DNA of 64,000 nt. Origin: Phalacrocorax aristotelis (lineage: Eukaryota; Chordata; Aves; Suliformes; Phalacrocoracidae). Of this stretch, positions 49,703-63,000 are shown one piece after another. The stretch is from the NCBI RefSeq assembly GCF_949628215.1, contig NC_134311.1, positions 62,852,205 to 62,916,204 on the forward strand. Reading direction: 5' to 3'. Made by a program: the position numbers and the translations under genes. The notes under the pieces are model-generated. The model did not search any database. It was not told where the DNA came from and was given only the letters and a program-made list of their open reading frames with translations. Positions within the stretch are counted from its first letter, which is position 1. Each line of letters starts with the position of its first letter.

Positions 49703-52700
49703 CATAGATCATGGTACAGAATCTGTCTAGATATTTCTGGAGTGTCAGTTAAACATACAACTGTAACTAAATATAAATTATTTCTTGGGAATTCTTTATA
49801 GGTTTTGTAGTGGTAATGATAATTAGCTTAATTAGAAAATGTCTTTATTGGATTTTTAATTGTTTCCTTTCCTTAAACCCACCTACTATGTTTGACAATG
49901 ATTGAAAATATAAATAGATTGAAAATATAAATATAAATATAATAGAATTATTATGTATAATTATGTAATCAACTGGTTAATAAGCCGGATGGACATAGTC
50001 AAAGAAACGTGCTGTTTGAGCATTTGAGCATGGATCAAACACAGCAGTTAGTTCATACATTCCTTAAGGGTACCAGTTTAATTCTGGGTGTCAGCAAACC
50101 TGGCAGCTGTTACCCTCTTATGAATTTAATTTAGTACTCACAAGGACCGAACCTCTTGGACTTTGACAGAAATTTGCCTGTGTAAGACTTTTACACTGTC
50201 AACAGCTAAGTAAGGTTGTCAGGATTGGTCTTCAGATGCTATTCAGATGCAACTCAGTAGTGCTATTCAAAATGTGTTCTATTCACAGACATTTTCAGAG
50301 CTTTGCTTTCATTATTAGGAATGAAGAGACACAGGGATAAGGATTCACTCCTGCATTTGTATATTAAAAGCCCTGTGAGCTCAGAAACTCATTTTGTTTG
50401 TATTTTTTTTTTTTCTGCTGGAAATTTATTTAGAATATTTCCTGTAGCTGGGAAAGAATTGGAGATTAGGGGAGGAAAGCAGTGTCAGCCCAGGGAAAAT
50501 TAAGCTGTGATCAAGTGCATGAAAAGAGATAGGCAAAGTTAACAGGGGCACAAGTATCTCTGGAAATGAATGTGAAACTGTGATGTCTTTAGTTCTGATA
50601 ATTTTTAAAACCTCATCTTTTGCTGTTTGTAAATCACGTGGTTGCTAAATTTAGGTCTGGAAGGTTGAGACCACTGATCTTTTTTACCTAGTAAGTTGTT
50701 AATTTACAATAAATCTTCTACTAAACTACTGGTTTCTGACCTCATCTCATGTGGTCTTCAAAACAGGTTAGAGAATAGGAACATTGATTATCAGTTGAGA
50801 AATGCCTACCAAGAAACTGATGTCTAAGAATGGGAAATAACTTATACTGTGTCTGTCTTCACATATGAGCATGTTTGTTGGAGGAGATTTTACCAAACAT
50901 TTAGAATCTGATTTAAGTATTCAAAATAGTATTTTAAATAATTTAAAAGTTTTTTAAAAATGTTAAAAACATTTTTCTCTTTTGAATGGGAAAAAAAGCA
51001 GTGGAATTAGTCTCTTTACTCGTATATTTTTTAGATTCTCCCAGAAGTTCTCCTCTTTCCTTTGCCAGTGCCTAAATGCTATTGGTTTGCCAAGCACAGG
51101 AAGAGATGTGTAACACAGGATGGGGGGCTGTGGTGGGGAAGGAGCTGGTCAATATTGAAGCTAAGCATATCTTGTTGGACCCTCAACTGTCAAAATAAGA
51201 AAATACCTTTCTTTCAGACTGAGAAGTGCTCATATCTGTTAATTATGCTTGTTCGTTATTAAAGTGGTCAGGCTGTATTCCCCCAGTATTTTAACATAGT
51301 ATCTAAAAGCGAGAGAAGTCACTGGTTTCAGTAGAACCAACCAACAGCCCATAAATATGAAAGAATCTTATATGTGATCTGTAGCTCTGTTCTGTGACCA
51401 TGTCTGAGAAAGCATTTAAGCATGCATTTAAATTCCAGACTGTGACTATTCTGGAATGAAATTAAACATAAACTGGAGTTCCTTTTCTGGATGTGTTTCT
51501 TTTCTAGATAGGCTCCCTCACTGCCAAATATATCTTTCTGTAATAGGAATTTGAGGACTTGAGTAAGCAGTGTGATTCTGCTTCACTAATCTTTTGCAGG
51601 TAATGTTGAATATTTGCAGGTATAGAGTATGCCGTTGCTGAAAGTAAATCGCTTTTGCATAGCTGCCTCATCCTGCCAGTGCAAAGGTCTTAACATGTGA
51701 AGTCTTGGGCAAAATGTGAAATTCTTACTTCCTCCCTGTAGAATATGGCATATTTTAGCTCATTGCCTGTTACATGCCTAGTATATCATTCAGGCCTATA
51801 GTGAGACAGAAATCAGAATCCATTTCTAAGAGGTCAGCTTGTTCTGCACCTGAGGTCTGTATGCACTAAAAGTTGAGTCTCCAGGGGTGGCACAGAGGAT
51901 TAAGTATAATTTAAGTTGCCTAAACTCAGGCAGCCATCCCTACAGTCCTGTCCAAGGTTAAGCACTGTACAACATATGGAATCCAAAACTTCAGGACAAA
52001 AAAAATTTTTACAAGAGGAAAAACTTCATTGCCCATACAGGGCATGTGTCTTCCCAGGTATGCCAATATGACAGTATGATTGTCTGTCTGTAATGCAATG
52101 AAATGTATTAAAGAAACTCAGGTTGGGGAATCCTTTTCTTTCCACACATAAATGCACTAAGTAGTCTCTAGCAGACAGTCCCTTGTTCTTCAGGCACTAT
52201 ATTATCTGACTTGATGCTACCTTCATAAATGGGGCATTAGTTTGTGTAATGCAGTTCATTACCTGTTCGTTTCCCCCGGTTATCACATATACCCACGGTG
52301 AGAAGAAGTTTTTACATTCTAGATGTCAAAATGACATTGAAAGATCATAACATTTTTCTTACCTAGTACATGAACTTGCATGGGCTGCATCCCATAGTGT
52401 TGGAGCTGTACTGGGGATGGGTTCATGTCTCTTGATCAGAGAAAGTCCCAGCCTAGATGAAAACTCAGTTCCATCTCCTTGCTTCTGCTGTTTTTCCCAG
52501 GTTCCCCCTACTGGCAGTGGTGACAGAGGCTTGAATACTTTGTTTACCATGTAAGTCCCATTCCACTGGCTCATTTTGCACAATTCACTAAATAACACAC
52601 ATGTAAAAAAGCAAGTTTTTAAAGTATTTTTGGGTAGATCCTAAATGTCAAGCTAGAGGAGGAAGACTGCACATTTTTTCTTGCACATTTCTTCATGCAT

Positions 52701-54742
52701 TTTAACTTCTCCTGGGTTAGAACCTCTCCTTTCTGATCCCACTTGGGTCAGAACTACTGTGTGAAAAATTGAGAAGTACTGAATGGTAGGCTTTGAGTGG
52801 GATTTTCCATTGACAAGGTTGCTGCCTGTGACTTCCAGGGAAGAGCAAGAAGCAGACCAAAGAGGAAGCAGTAACATGAAAAAATATTATAACAGGTTGA
52901 AAGAGAGTGAAAAAATGGACAAAGAGGAAAGAAATTAAGTAAGACTAATGTATGGGAAGAGTCAAATAACCCTAGGTGATCAGTTGTCTTGAAGATTAGC
53001 TACAGATTTTTCACTAGATTGATAAGGATATTTTTGTTTTCTGAAGGTTTTTTAGAATCAGTTCTTTCCTAAGCAAGTGTTTGGTGGTTTGCAAAAACAG
53101 AAAAAGTCTGGACTTGCCTTAATTATTTCCTATGTGTTTAAAGACAGAATCAAAATCACTGTTTTGGGTGTCAGTACCAGTCAGTGGGTCAAACTCTGCT
53201 CTCAGTTTCACTGATGCAGACTTACTTTCCTGGCAATTCTCCTCTCTGCTCCTGCTTTGCTCTTATGTTTGTGTTTGCCTCTGTGTCTGTGTGCTTGTTT
53301 GTGTGTTCAGCCCAAGTGTCAGAACATTTTAGAAATAAGAATAAGGAATGTGAAAAGTTATGTGTAATGTTTGTAGTGGACAGAAAACATAAAAGAAGAT
53401 GTTCAGCATACAAACTTTCAGTAAAGATCCCTATAGTTTAGGCCTTCTCCTTCCTTCACTTTTCATTATTCCTCTATGCCAAAACTACTGTCTCTTCTCA
53501 ACAAGATCAGGTGAAGGCAGCTGTGTAAAAAGTTTTAGTCTGTGTTTTCCCGTGTTGTGTTATAAGTGATGTTTAGCTGCTTATGATGAACTGAGCAATC
53601 ATTTTAAAACGAAAATCAATAAAGATTTTTTCACTCTTTGAACATCCTCTGCTTTCTCTTAGCTAATGACTACTTCCAAGGAACACAAAATAAAACCAAG
53701 CCTTTTTTTGAGGTGTTCGTGGTATCGAAAGTGCCCAAGACTGTTAATACAGAGGTGGGCAGAAGCATTTTTCACAATACGTCTGTTTGCTGTTTGACAA
53801 GCGGCTGCTGAAGCACTTAATTTCATTGCATATCTCAAACAGCAGTAGTGGCATCATAAAATTAAGATTGTTTCATGTTATGGAGAGCACTTTATCATAC
53901 TGATATTCCAGCTGAGACAAATCCTGTCATTTCTCTGGAGGATGGGTTTTCAGATGATTTTTGAACATAATGTTGCTGATCTTGGTGCATTCTGCAAACA
54001 TATTGCACATCCAAAACGTTATGTACACAGACTGTCTGTACTGCAACAGATGGAGCTTTCCATATAAAGTGACAGCTGCAAGCAGTAAATTTTTATTGCC
54101 ATTTCTTTATTAAATGCAAAGTACATAGAGGGATGAAAGCTATGGGTCTTAAATACTAGACAGTTAGGAAATACATTTATTATGTCCCACACTCAAATGA
54201 AGTTTCTGAAAATTTTCTGAAGCTTAGCAGTCCCCTACACCTGTGAAATCAGGAACTCTGCTGCAGAGAAACTACCAAGTTTTTCAGGTGTCTGGAGTTG
54301 TACCTAGCATCTCATTAACTTTCAGGGTTATTTGCAGAAGCCCAGATACAGAAGAATGGGGTTTATACTCAGCATGCAGTGAGGACACAAACAGCTGAGA
54401 TTCTTGCTCAGAAATACTCATCCACATAAAGCTCAGTATGAATGAGCAATGCAAGAATGTTGGAAGTCTGAGTCACAAATACTTGTCGAATGACTCCATG
54501 GCTGACAGTATAAGCTACAAATGCTGTTATAGCAGAGCATTGTGTTATGGCCCAGTCAAGATCACATCTGCCCTGAAAACAGACGTGTGTATTTTCATCT
54601 ATTAGGACATCAAGCTGCTAAAATTCAGCATGAGAATACCTCTTCTACAGAATAATGAAGCTATTTTTAAAAGTGTATTTCAAAACTAGATATTGTTAGC
54701 ACAAGTACAAAGTAGGAAACCACTTGGTCAAAACCCAATATA
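49237..54742. other. CDC20B 3' region and intergenic DNA, no gene
   Basis: Possible poly(A) signals are at 49457 (ATTAAA) and 50708 (AATAAA). A (TA)n microsatellite lies at about 49659-49698. On the - strand, TTTATT at 54092-54097 and 54106-54111 gives AATAAA signals suited to the GZMA 3' end. The remaining open frames are short and unsupported. Confidence 0.6.
49655..49698. repeat. (TA)n microsatellite
   Basis: A CATACATACA lead-in followed by about 20 TA units. Length is likely to vary between individuals. Confidence 0.95.
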
Positions 54743-54901
54743 TTAGGCTCCCCCTATGGTTTTCCTTATCCACCGAAGATATTGCTTTGTGAGTCGAGTG
54801 TAGATACCAGGGCCATCGACAGTACCACACTTCTTTGGCTTCCCGAAAGAAGTGATGCCTCTCATCACATTATTGCATCTTAAAGGTCCACCAGAATCCC
54901 C
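54743..54901 (-). CDS. GZMA: GZMA exon 5 (Ser active site and C-terminus)
   Basis: Acceptor TTTTTCCAG|. It encodes [20 protein letters not shown] and [19 protein letters not shown], ending GGA then TAA (54745-54743). Confidence 0.95.
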   Translation of the reverse strand, partial: GDSGGPLRCNNVMRGITSFGKPKKCGTVDGPGIYTRLTKQYLRWIRKTIGGA

Positions 54902-57900
54902 CTGGAAAAAGGGGACAGAAAAATGGTCATTCAAATTTACAAAAGCTAAAAATTGCTTCTTTTAAATAAAATTTGCACCAGATGCATGGAGGAAATAAAA
55001 ACGTAGAGAGTGCTATTGTGGATTTCTTTTTTTTCCTCATTGGAAAGTAAGATTTTAATTAGCAAAAAGGAAGAAAAAAGACTTCAATCTGATCTTTCAA
55101 GTGTGAGTAATGGAGAGTGAATCTAGCTCAGTGCTAAGGAATAGATAGTCTTTTTGAATATGAAAAGAAAAAGCTGGAAACTTTCCTCTTGGAAACCAGA
55201 AAGTCTCTAGAAATTGGCATATTTTCTGTAACTTCATTAATTCAATATTTAAATCTTTTAAAACATGGTAGTTCTTACACAGTTTTGCATTTGACTTGGG
55301 GCCCCAGCCAAAATGCTTTTTATCAGCAAAACCTGTTTCAAAGCCCTCTGACATCAGAGAAGTTTTTCCACTGAAGTAAGCTGCTTGAGAACAGGCTCAT
55401 AAGTTATTCCGTAGAGACTTTTCTATTAAAATAATTTTATTGAAGAATAGAATAGCTACCTGCCATGTCTCGATAAAACCACAATACCCAAAGTCTGTGA
55501 AGGTGGAATTATCAATTCAGAAGTTTTGATTTTAAAGCTTAGAAGAACAACCCTTGTAAATTCACTCTTTTTTAAAATAAAATTAATCATTGAATGGAAA
55601 AGAGGCAGAAATTATAAATGTGTAAAAGTTAGTACTTTAATTTTTAATATGATTTATGTGGATATAGACAGTATATATACTTACAAAACATGAGTCCTTT
55701 CCTCCATTCTTAGACCCTGCACATATCATGTTGTCTGTTATAACAGGTTTTTTTCTATAATGATTTTTGTCATTGCAGGTTTGCCTACTGATGACAGTGA
55801 TATTGACCTCCCTCAGGGTATCAGAAGGCACATTCCGATTATTGTGAGTTTGTCCCCATCCTGCTACTGTGCAAGTTGTTCCTGGTTGGGGATCATCACC
55901 TGTGTTAGGCAGTGGAATGAGCTGTACAGCTTTAGTAAGTCTTGCTCTTTTGTGAAGCTGTAGAAGATATGGAAAATAGTTAGTATGGGGCGGAGTCTAA
56001 CAGAGGCCCTGCATGTAACCATTGGATCTTTTCCTTTATGGTGATGGGGGGTTACTGCAAACTCTTTTTGAGATTCCTCAGGTCTTTGTGACAGAATTTA
56101 TGTAGTCAACATAAGAATGAGGAAAATGAGTATTTTTTGTCTTATAAAAACCCATTTATCTTCTGCTGAAATATTAGCTATACAAAAATGCCCTGTTTTA
56201 CTTCTCTGGTTCTCAGACCATTGGGAGGACAAACTAACAGTAATCACTGAAGCTGGCAAAATTGAGAATCAGAGAAGTCAGAAATTTTTAATTAGAACTA
56301 TTTTTCAGACTGAACATTAGGTGTTTTAGCCAAATTATTTCTATGTGTGAAATGTGCTTCTTTCTGTGGACAATCTTTATTCTTTCACTGTTCACTGAAA
56401 AGCCAGAAACTGAAATATCTTGGTCAAGCTCCAGAATTTTTCTACTTCTGGCAATGGCATGCATTACAGGAATTGTTGACTGCCTGAGTTCCCTGTGTAT
56501 CCGCAGTTCTCCAGTCTGCTGGATTAGCAGACCAGAATATATCACCCCAGAAGAAAAGTCACTAGAAACTCCCTTGGCTCATCTCCCTCCAGAAGGAAGA
56601 AACTGGTACATCATAGGAGATTCATATTCTGTAAGTGACATGTAAGTCCATACCTGCAGCAGCATGAGGTCATTTTCCTTATGAGCAGGACGGTAGAGTG
56701 GGTGGCGAATTTGGTTCACAATCTGAAAAACCTGTTTTTCTTTTTCTTTTGCTTTCCGAGAATGAGCTCCAAGAATAACTTCGCCTCTTTCCCTGAGAAG
56801 AGAGACAACATGGTTAGTGGGATTCACTTGCTGTAACTCCATAATTCTTTGCTGTTCACTGTGGTGCTGTAATGTCCTGCTGCTAAACAGTCTCTTTTCT
56901 CATGTCTGAAGAGGCATGTAATTTAAATAAAAATAATAAACATCAATTTAAATTAAATAAAAAAACCACAGTAATTTAAAAAAAACAGAAAAGATTACCC
57001 TGTTTTAACAAGTAGTTAAAAAAATGGACTCAATGAATCAAAATTCATGCTATCCTATTTTCAGCTTCCCAGGAGCACAGTCAGGGTTCAGGTACTTGAC
57101 TCTGAACCTAACCCTGTTGTTTCCCTTTGGGAACTGAATGAGGGGTGGATGCATCAGCTTTGCTGTTGGTAGTAGTCTCACCAGCTGTGTCCTCTGCAAT
57201 TTGTATTGAAAATTTGGGAGAATAGCTCACAGCACTGTTAGTTCAGAAACCATCATGACTGGACTGAATTGTACCATTGCTTTGCCCTAACACCATTCCA
57301 ACACCACTTTCTGAGTCCATGTGAGACAGCTCACTCTCTTTCTCTAACTTGTTCTGCAAATTCAAATACTTATTAGGTACTGAAGTGGTGACAGTGGTGC
57401 CTGCTGGCATTCTCTAGCAGAGAAACCAGGAGTCTAGCACTCCCTGGTCAAGCAGTCCAAGCAGACCTTTATATCAGACCACAGATATAGCTGTTTCTGG
57501 GTGAACAATGTACGTTACAGCTGAATGGGAGAATCTTTGATGAGCAGATGTGTAGGTGGCCATCATTTGCAACTCACTGCAGCAAACACAACCCTGAGGA
57601 AGTGGTTGCTCCTTCCCTTCAGCTGTTAAGAGCTGTCTCACTGTTGACTGAACATCATTAAGTTAATTATTTATTGTATTTTCTCTTAAATGAGATCTCC
57701 TTTGGAAACACTTTTTACCTTATGTTAATATGACAATTTTTGGGCCTTATGCTGTCTTTGTAGTAGGTCCCATATATCTCCCTGTTTGAATGGGACAGGA
57801 GAGATGGATACATTTCTCTGATGTCTGCAGAGTCCAGTGATTCACTGGTCCTGGGCTGGCCATTGGCAAAGCCTGTGTGAGGTCTGCCTCAGCACTGCTC

Positions 57901-59978
57901 CAGTCCTCCTCACAAAGGCAAGGGATAGGATGTATCATTTAAACGTCACATCTTGCCTCACTGAGTTACTCTGCAAGGCCAAACATCCATTTGCACCTTG
58001 AGTCATACAGGGAGAAAAATGTTGGCTGACAAACCAACATATCCAATAGAGCTGAGACTTTTCAGTGTCTCCTGTCATCTGATGGGAGGATTTTTGCTCC
58101 TGTATAACTGCATGCTGTCTCTTTCTATGGTGAACTGCGTATCTTTTACAGAATAAAATGACAAGAATTTATTTCTGTTTTCTGAGCAGCTATTTAGTCT
58201 GCCCATCCTCTGGCCCAGTGCACTGCTTGACTGAGAAAACAGAAATAAACCCTTGCCCCAAATTCACTACTTCAGTGTTTCTATTTTGTGCTTGCATGAA
58301 GCTAGGAGCTTGTAAATATCTCTTCAGAAACAGTAAAGATCTGTATACATTGTTATATGATTTTTTACTCACTGAAGCACATTGGCCAATATAAATTATA
58401 AAACACAGTAATCAGAACATGATCATGGTCATGCTAAAGGCACAAAACCGCCAGGGATATTAACTTTCCTTCTCTAAGAGAGACATCAGATTCTCACTAA
58501 GGACAATCTCTTAATCAGAGTAAGAACTTACACTTCACAATGGGCAGCTGTTAACACCCAGTTTTCCTTGATCAAAGCTCCTCCACAAAAAGTTTTTCCA
58601 TTTGCTCCATTGATCAGGGCCATAAATGGTCTTGAGTGTGGTGCTACTTCATTTCCACCAATGATATCCACACACAAACCTAAATATAAAAATACATAAC
58701 AATACACACAGCTGGACTAACAAATACTGAACACGCACACAAAGTCTTTTAGCAAAAAGAGTTAATGTAATTACTAAGTATACAGTACTACATAATACAA
58801 TAATACAGTATACTTGTGCGCAAGTATGTACATATGTCACAATGCTGGTCTTCAGGGTAGACTTTTAAAATTGCTCAGCAGTACTACTTCTATATGTTTG
58901 GAGCTGTTGGAGCTGTTGGAGCAGGTCCAGAGGACGGCAGCGATGATGGCTGGGGGGCTGAAGCACCTCTCCTATGAAGACAGGTTGAGAGAGTTGGGTT
59001 TTTCAGGCTGGAGAATAGAAGGCTGTGGGGAGACCTTCCAGTACCTGAAAGGGGCCTACAGGAAAGCTGGGGAGGGACTTTTTTACAAGGGCATGTAGTG
59101 ATAGGATGAGGGGTGATTGCTTTAAACTGAAAGAGGGTAGACTTAGATTAGATATAAGGAAGAAATTCTTCACTGTGAGGGTGGTGAGGCACTGGAACAG
59201 GTTTCCTAGAGAAGCTGTGGATACCCCATCCCTGGAAGTGTTCAAGGCCAGGCTGGATGGGGCTTTGAGCAACCTGGTCTAGTGGAAGATGTCTCTGCCC
59301 ATGGCAGTGGGGGTGAACTAGAATGACCTTTAAAGGTCCCTTCCAACCTAAACCATTCTATGATTCTATGTTTCAATGGGAACAAAATCAGATTAGTGGG
59401 GTGAGCTTTGACAAGAAAAGCACCAAAGTATTGTTGTTCTTGCAGATTTCTTTTCCTGAAGTTTGCTGCTATAGTTAAGAAATTAACTTACAATGAGTAA
59501 CAATCTCAGATCTGCTACATGATAAATGTACAATATATGACTTATGCAGGCACCTGGAAACTGGGCTATATAAGTGACTATATGTAGTCATATTACATGA
59601 CCCTGATTTTCAGAAAAACAGAAAATCAAGGCATTAATGTATGTGTATGCCTCTGGAGAAAAAGGTCAGATAATCTTTATGTTAACTCCTCTGAACAACT
59701 CCAAATAGCCTGTCCTCTGTGTGGCTTTAAATACTACCCATTCAGAAATTATTTTGTTTGTACAGAAGATCAAACACATGCAGACAGTAGAAAAAGATCT
59801 AATAATAAGAACTCAAATAATAATTATGACTATTTCCTTTACATTAATGTAGGCTGGCTTAACTGGAACTCTGTATGTTCAGCATTTACCTTCAGAAGGA
59901 TCCAGCTGGGCACTTACCTCCATGAATTACCAGGAGAATGGCAGCAGTATAGGTGGACAAATTAAGGAAAGCTCCCAT
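54743..59978 (-). CDS. GZMA: GZMA, granzyme A (five exons, complete)
   Basis: A trypsin-like serine protease of cytotoxic T and NK cell granules. Five exons (59918-59978, 58532-58679, 56654-56792, 55685-55957, 54743-54901) splice in phase with GT-AG sites to 259 residues. Signal peptide about 1-23; mature N-terminus [13 protein letters not shown] at residue 26, after Val-Asp. The catalytic triad is His67 (LTAAHC), Asp111 (ENDLMLL) and Ser210 (GDSGGP). Asp204 in KDSC sets Arg/Lys specificity. Eight cysteines for the four standard disulfides are present. VILGAHS and [10 protein letters not shown] favour granzyme A over K. Leu102 replaces the cysteine that in human granzyme A links two subunits. 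A glycosylation site (Asn-Ile-Thr) is kept. No lesions are seen. Orientation opposite to CDC20B matches human. Confidence 0.95.
55685..55957 (-). CDS. GZMA: GZMA exon 4
   Basis: 91 codons from CTTCTACAG| to TTT|GTAAGT. It contains [26 protein letters not shown] and [15 protein letters not shown]. Phase 0 at both ends. Confidence 0.95.
56654..56792 (-). CDS. GZMA: GZMA exon 3 (Asp active site)
   Basis: TCTTCTCAG| to CAG|GTATGG. It contains [16 protein letters not shown] and [18 protein letters not shown]. The Leu in HPLYRP sits where human has the dimer cysteine (YPCYDP). Confidence 0.95.
58532..58679 (-). CDS. GZMA: GZMA exon 2 (propeptide, mature N-terminus, His active site)
   Basis: ATATTTAG| to GAAGT|GTAAGT. 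It encodes [19 protein letters not shown] and [18 protein letters not shown]. An earlier GTGTAA is passed over because the later donor keeps the phase with exon 3. Confidence 0.95.
58890..59372 (+). mobile_element. CR1 LINE 3' end in GZMA intron 1 (antisense to the gene)
   Basis: It begins near GAGCTGTTGGAGCAGGTCCA, continues through [13 protein letters not shown]-type coding remains (58970-59000) and the 3' UTR, and ends with TTCCAACCTAAACCATTCTA and TGATTCTATG. Only the last 480 bases of CR1 remain. Confidence 0.95.
59918..59978 (-). CDS. GZMA: GZMA exon 1 (signal peptide)
   Basis: ATG at 59978-59976 opens a 20-codon hydrophobic leader ([20 protein letters not shown]) ending in phase 1 at GGAG|GTAAGT, matching exon 2. 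Granzymes usually have a first exon of this size and phase. Confidence 0.9.
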
Positions 59979-60011
59979 GATTTCTGTCTTGTGTTCCCCC
60001 TTATTCACTGC

Positions 60012-60027
60012 TCAATATATATATCTA
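60012..60027 (-). promoter_or_regulatory. Possible GZMA TATA box
   Basis: ATATATATATT on the - strand lies about 35-50 bases upstream of the GZMA ATG. This would place the start of transcription only a few bases before the ATG, so it may be coincidental. Confidence 0.25.
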
Positions 60028-63000
60028 AGTGAAAAGGATGTGGGTTTTGTTTTTCCTTTTAATGGTATTTGACATTTGTAACTGTGACCAAGGCAAAAAA
60101 CCTCCCCAACAAGGTAGCTTACGTCAGAGGTATTAGTGAGAAATTGCATTGTCTGTTGTGATGTGAAAACAGGATCTGCCCCGCCTCATGTATTCTCTGT
60201 AGCAATTGTAGAGAGCTAATATATGAGTACTGGGGTGAAACCCTGCAGCCTTTGTGTGTCCAGTTACACAGTGGGACCCAGCACACATAAATTTTGGCTT
60301 GATTCAGTTGCCCACATGAAGACGGGTAGTTTCACTCTAGACACCCCAGATGCCCTCCAGGTCAGAGATGAATCCCAGCCGATTCCCCATTAGAGAGTTA
60401 CCGGCACTGTTCAGGAGCCCCTCAGGCCAAGGAATCTGATGTTTGCTCCTTTCAGCACCTGACACTACTCATTAGCTTTTCACTGGATGAGCATCCATGT
60501 AGCACTGACTGTGGTTTAGTGATGTAGATCTCAGGGTATAATGCCATTTAAAGTGTCCTAAGGTGTCTTAGATCTGCCTCCTTGTGCAGAAGGCCATGGG
60601 TCTTCTGCAGATGCTATGTCATATTTGCCAGCCCTGTGCCCATGTCTATGAAAGCCAGGGTATCTCAGATGTCACTAAATGCCGAGTTTTGGGCAACGGA
60701 ATTGAGTCCTGAAAACTGAATAAATCTTATTAAAGCCTTGTAAAGGCACAGTTCCTCACTTCCAAATATACATCCAAATAATAGAAATAACTTCCATCAA
60801 TATTAAATAATTTGGAATATCAAATATTCTATTAGCTAACTATGTACATTCAGTGCAGTGTCGCTACCACACAGCCTAGAAGGTTTCTTGAAGACTTGAG
60901 CCCCACTACAATCAGCCTGCAGAAAGCTTCTGTGTTCTGGCTGTGTTGCATCTTTGAGCTCTGTTGGCCCAGCCTGATGTGAGTTTTACCTGTAGAAATC
61001 CTTGGACAGACAGCTGGCTTGAATTTGCCGTTGTCCTCCCTTCTGGGACAGAGGGTAATTGTTGGTGACTTCTCTGAAGAAGGCAGATCTGGAGCTATTT
61101 TCAGATATAGCAGAGCAGTTTGTCAGTGCTGTGGCTTTTCAGAAACACTGTCACCTATGTGATGTGGTGACAGCTGCATGCACTGCAAAACCACACCAAG
61201 GTTTTAATTTTCTTTAATTTTTCTCCTGAATACCTGCATATCCCCTCTAAGTATCAGCAGTTTGTAGCACTAGCGTTCTTAGTGTTTTCTTTTTTCCCAA
61301 TGTTTTCCTGAACACAGTATCGCCAGTTATCATAGGTACTGTTCTTTCATTTTTCACATATAAATAATTGCCAAAGTCTGTTTTTATGACATTTTAATTA
61401 GCAGTCTTACCATACCGAAGCTGTTTCCTCTCTGGAATCTGCACAGACATGATCAGGATGAGCACTTGTGAGCAAAAATCCTGTACACTGACACTTGCTT
61501 AAACTCATACTACTACAATGATTCATCCTTGGATATTCCTATATGAGGAGCCATGTCTAGTGAAAAGAAGTTTGGTGTGTATCATCCTATGTTTACCTGA
61601 TCTATTTTCAAGAAAAACCCATTTGGGAGACATGGAATAAAACATTAGCAAATATTCCTAGATATTTTCCAGGCAACTAAGATAAACCCACGCTTACCTT
61701 CTAAAAACAAATCTTCTATAGCCTGTTTATATCTTTTCAATATCTAAATGTAGTCCTATTTACTTCTAAAACCTACTTACTTCTCAAGACTTTTTTTCTG
61801 AAACTCCATAGGTATGAGCATGCCCATGCCTTTTAGGAAATCCCCTCTAATCCTGAGAAATCTCATTTACATTGATAATTAGAATGAGAAATATATTGTG
61901 TATAATACTGTTTGATAAAAACTGACTGCTTTCTGCTCAATTGCACAGGTATTAAAGATTAGATTGATATGCACATAACCAGCCTCTAGTTTTAGCCCCA
62001 AGTGCTTTTGTTAGAGTGCCCTCTTCAGCCTAAAACTTGTGTAGATGTGGATGAAAAATTGTCATCAAATTTTACGGTGTGCAACAAGTTGGCTAGGTTC
62101 CTTTCATTATGGTCATTTATAGTCAAGTTTGGATTTTATTGGCCTTTTGCATGTAAAGGCAAACTCAGTGGAAAAATTCCTTTTCTATTTGAGTGCATTG
62201 TCCAACTCTTTTATTAGCTCCTCTGCTGCATAAACAATTTGTCTTCAAGAGGACTGACATACGTAAGCAAAATGCTCCATCCTTTTCCCCTCAGTGTGCA
62301 AGGGGCATAGTCACTCTCTCAGCAGAAACCACTGCCTGAGTAAAAGAACAAGTCTATCCAGCTTCTATTTCTAGCCTTTGCCTTTGAGGAAATTTCCCAG
62401 GTCATTAGGCTCGTGGGTCAGTGGATCATTCAACTCTGTCCTGTACTGTGTCAAGTGCTTCTGCCCCTTATCTTGTACTCAGTTGTTTTGATCATTTTGC
62501 TTCCCCGATGACTATGTTCCTTTTTCCTTCATGCTGCTTTCTATGATGCTAAAGGTGAACATCAGGTATGATTTTAGGGGACAAATTCAGGAGACCAGTT
62601 TGAACCACAACTTTAAGCCTTCCAGAACAGCTGGGTGCCCGACTTCAGGCAGCATCTTAGCTCAGCAACAGGGCTGGCACCTGGGGTTGGTGAAGGGAGG
62701 GCAGGAGAGTGGTGCAGAGCAGGTAGCTGCCAGGAGCACAGTGAGGCAGAGCTGGGGTTCCTTCCCTCTATCCTCCCTAGGCTGCCCCATCCCCACCCCC
62801 ATTCCAGTGGGTTTGCCTGGACACATCCCTCAGTGTTTGGTGAACACAGTCCCAGGGGCTCACTGGGGAAGGACAGGACATATGCTGGGAATGCCTATTT
62901 TACTTTCTTCTCTGATGTGAGAAGTCTTATCAGTTCAGGGTCTTATGATATTTACCGTTGTCTTTTCTGCCTCAGCTATGTGCTCATCTTCTCTATTTTC

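Noticed and set aside
54743-59978. Assignment as GZMK
   Set aside because: Motifs such as REVNIT, CND.NHY and VILGAHS follow granzyme A, and the gene sits next to CDC20B, as GZMA does in human.
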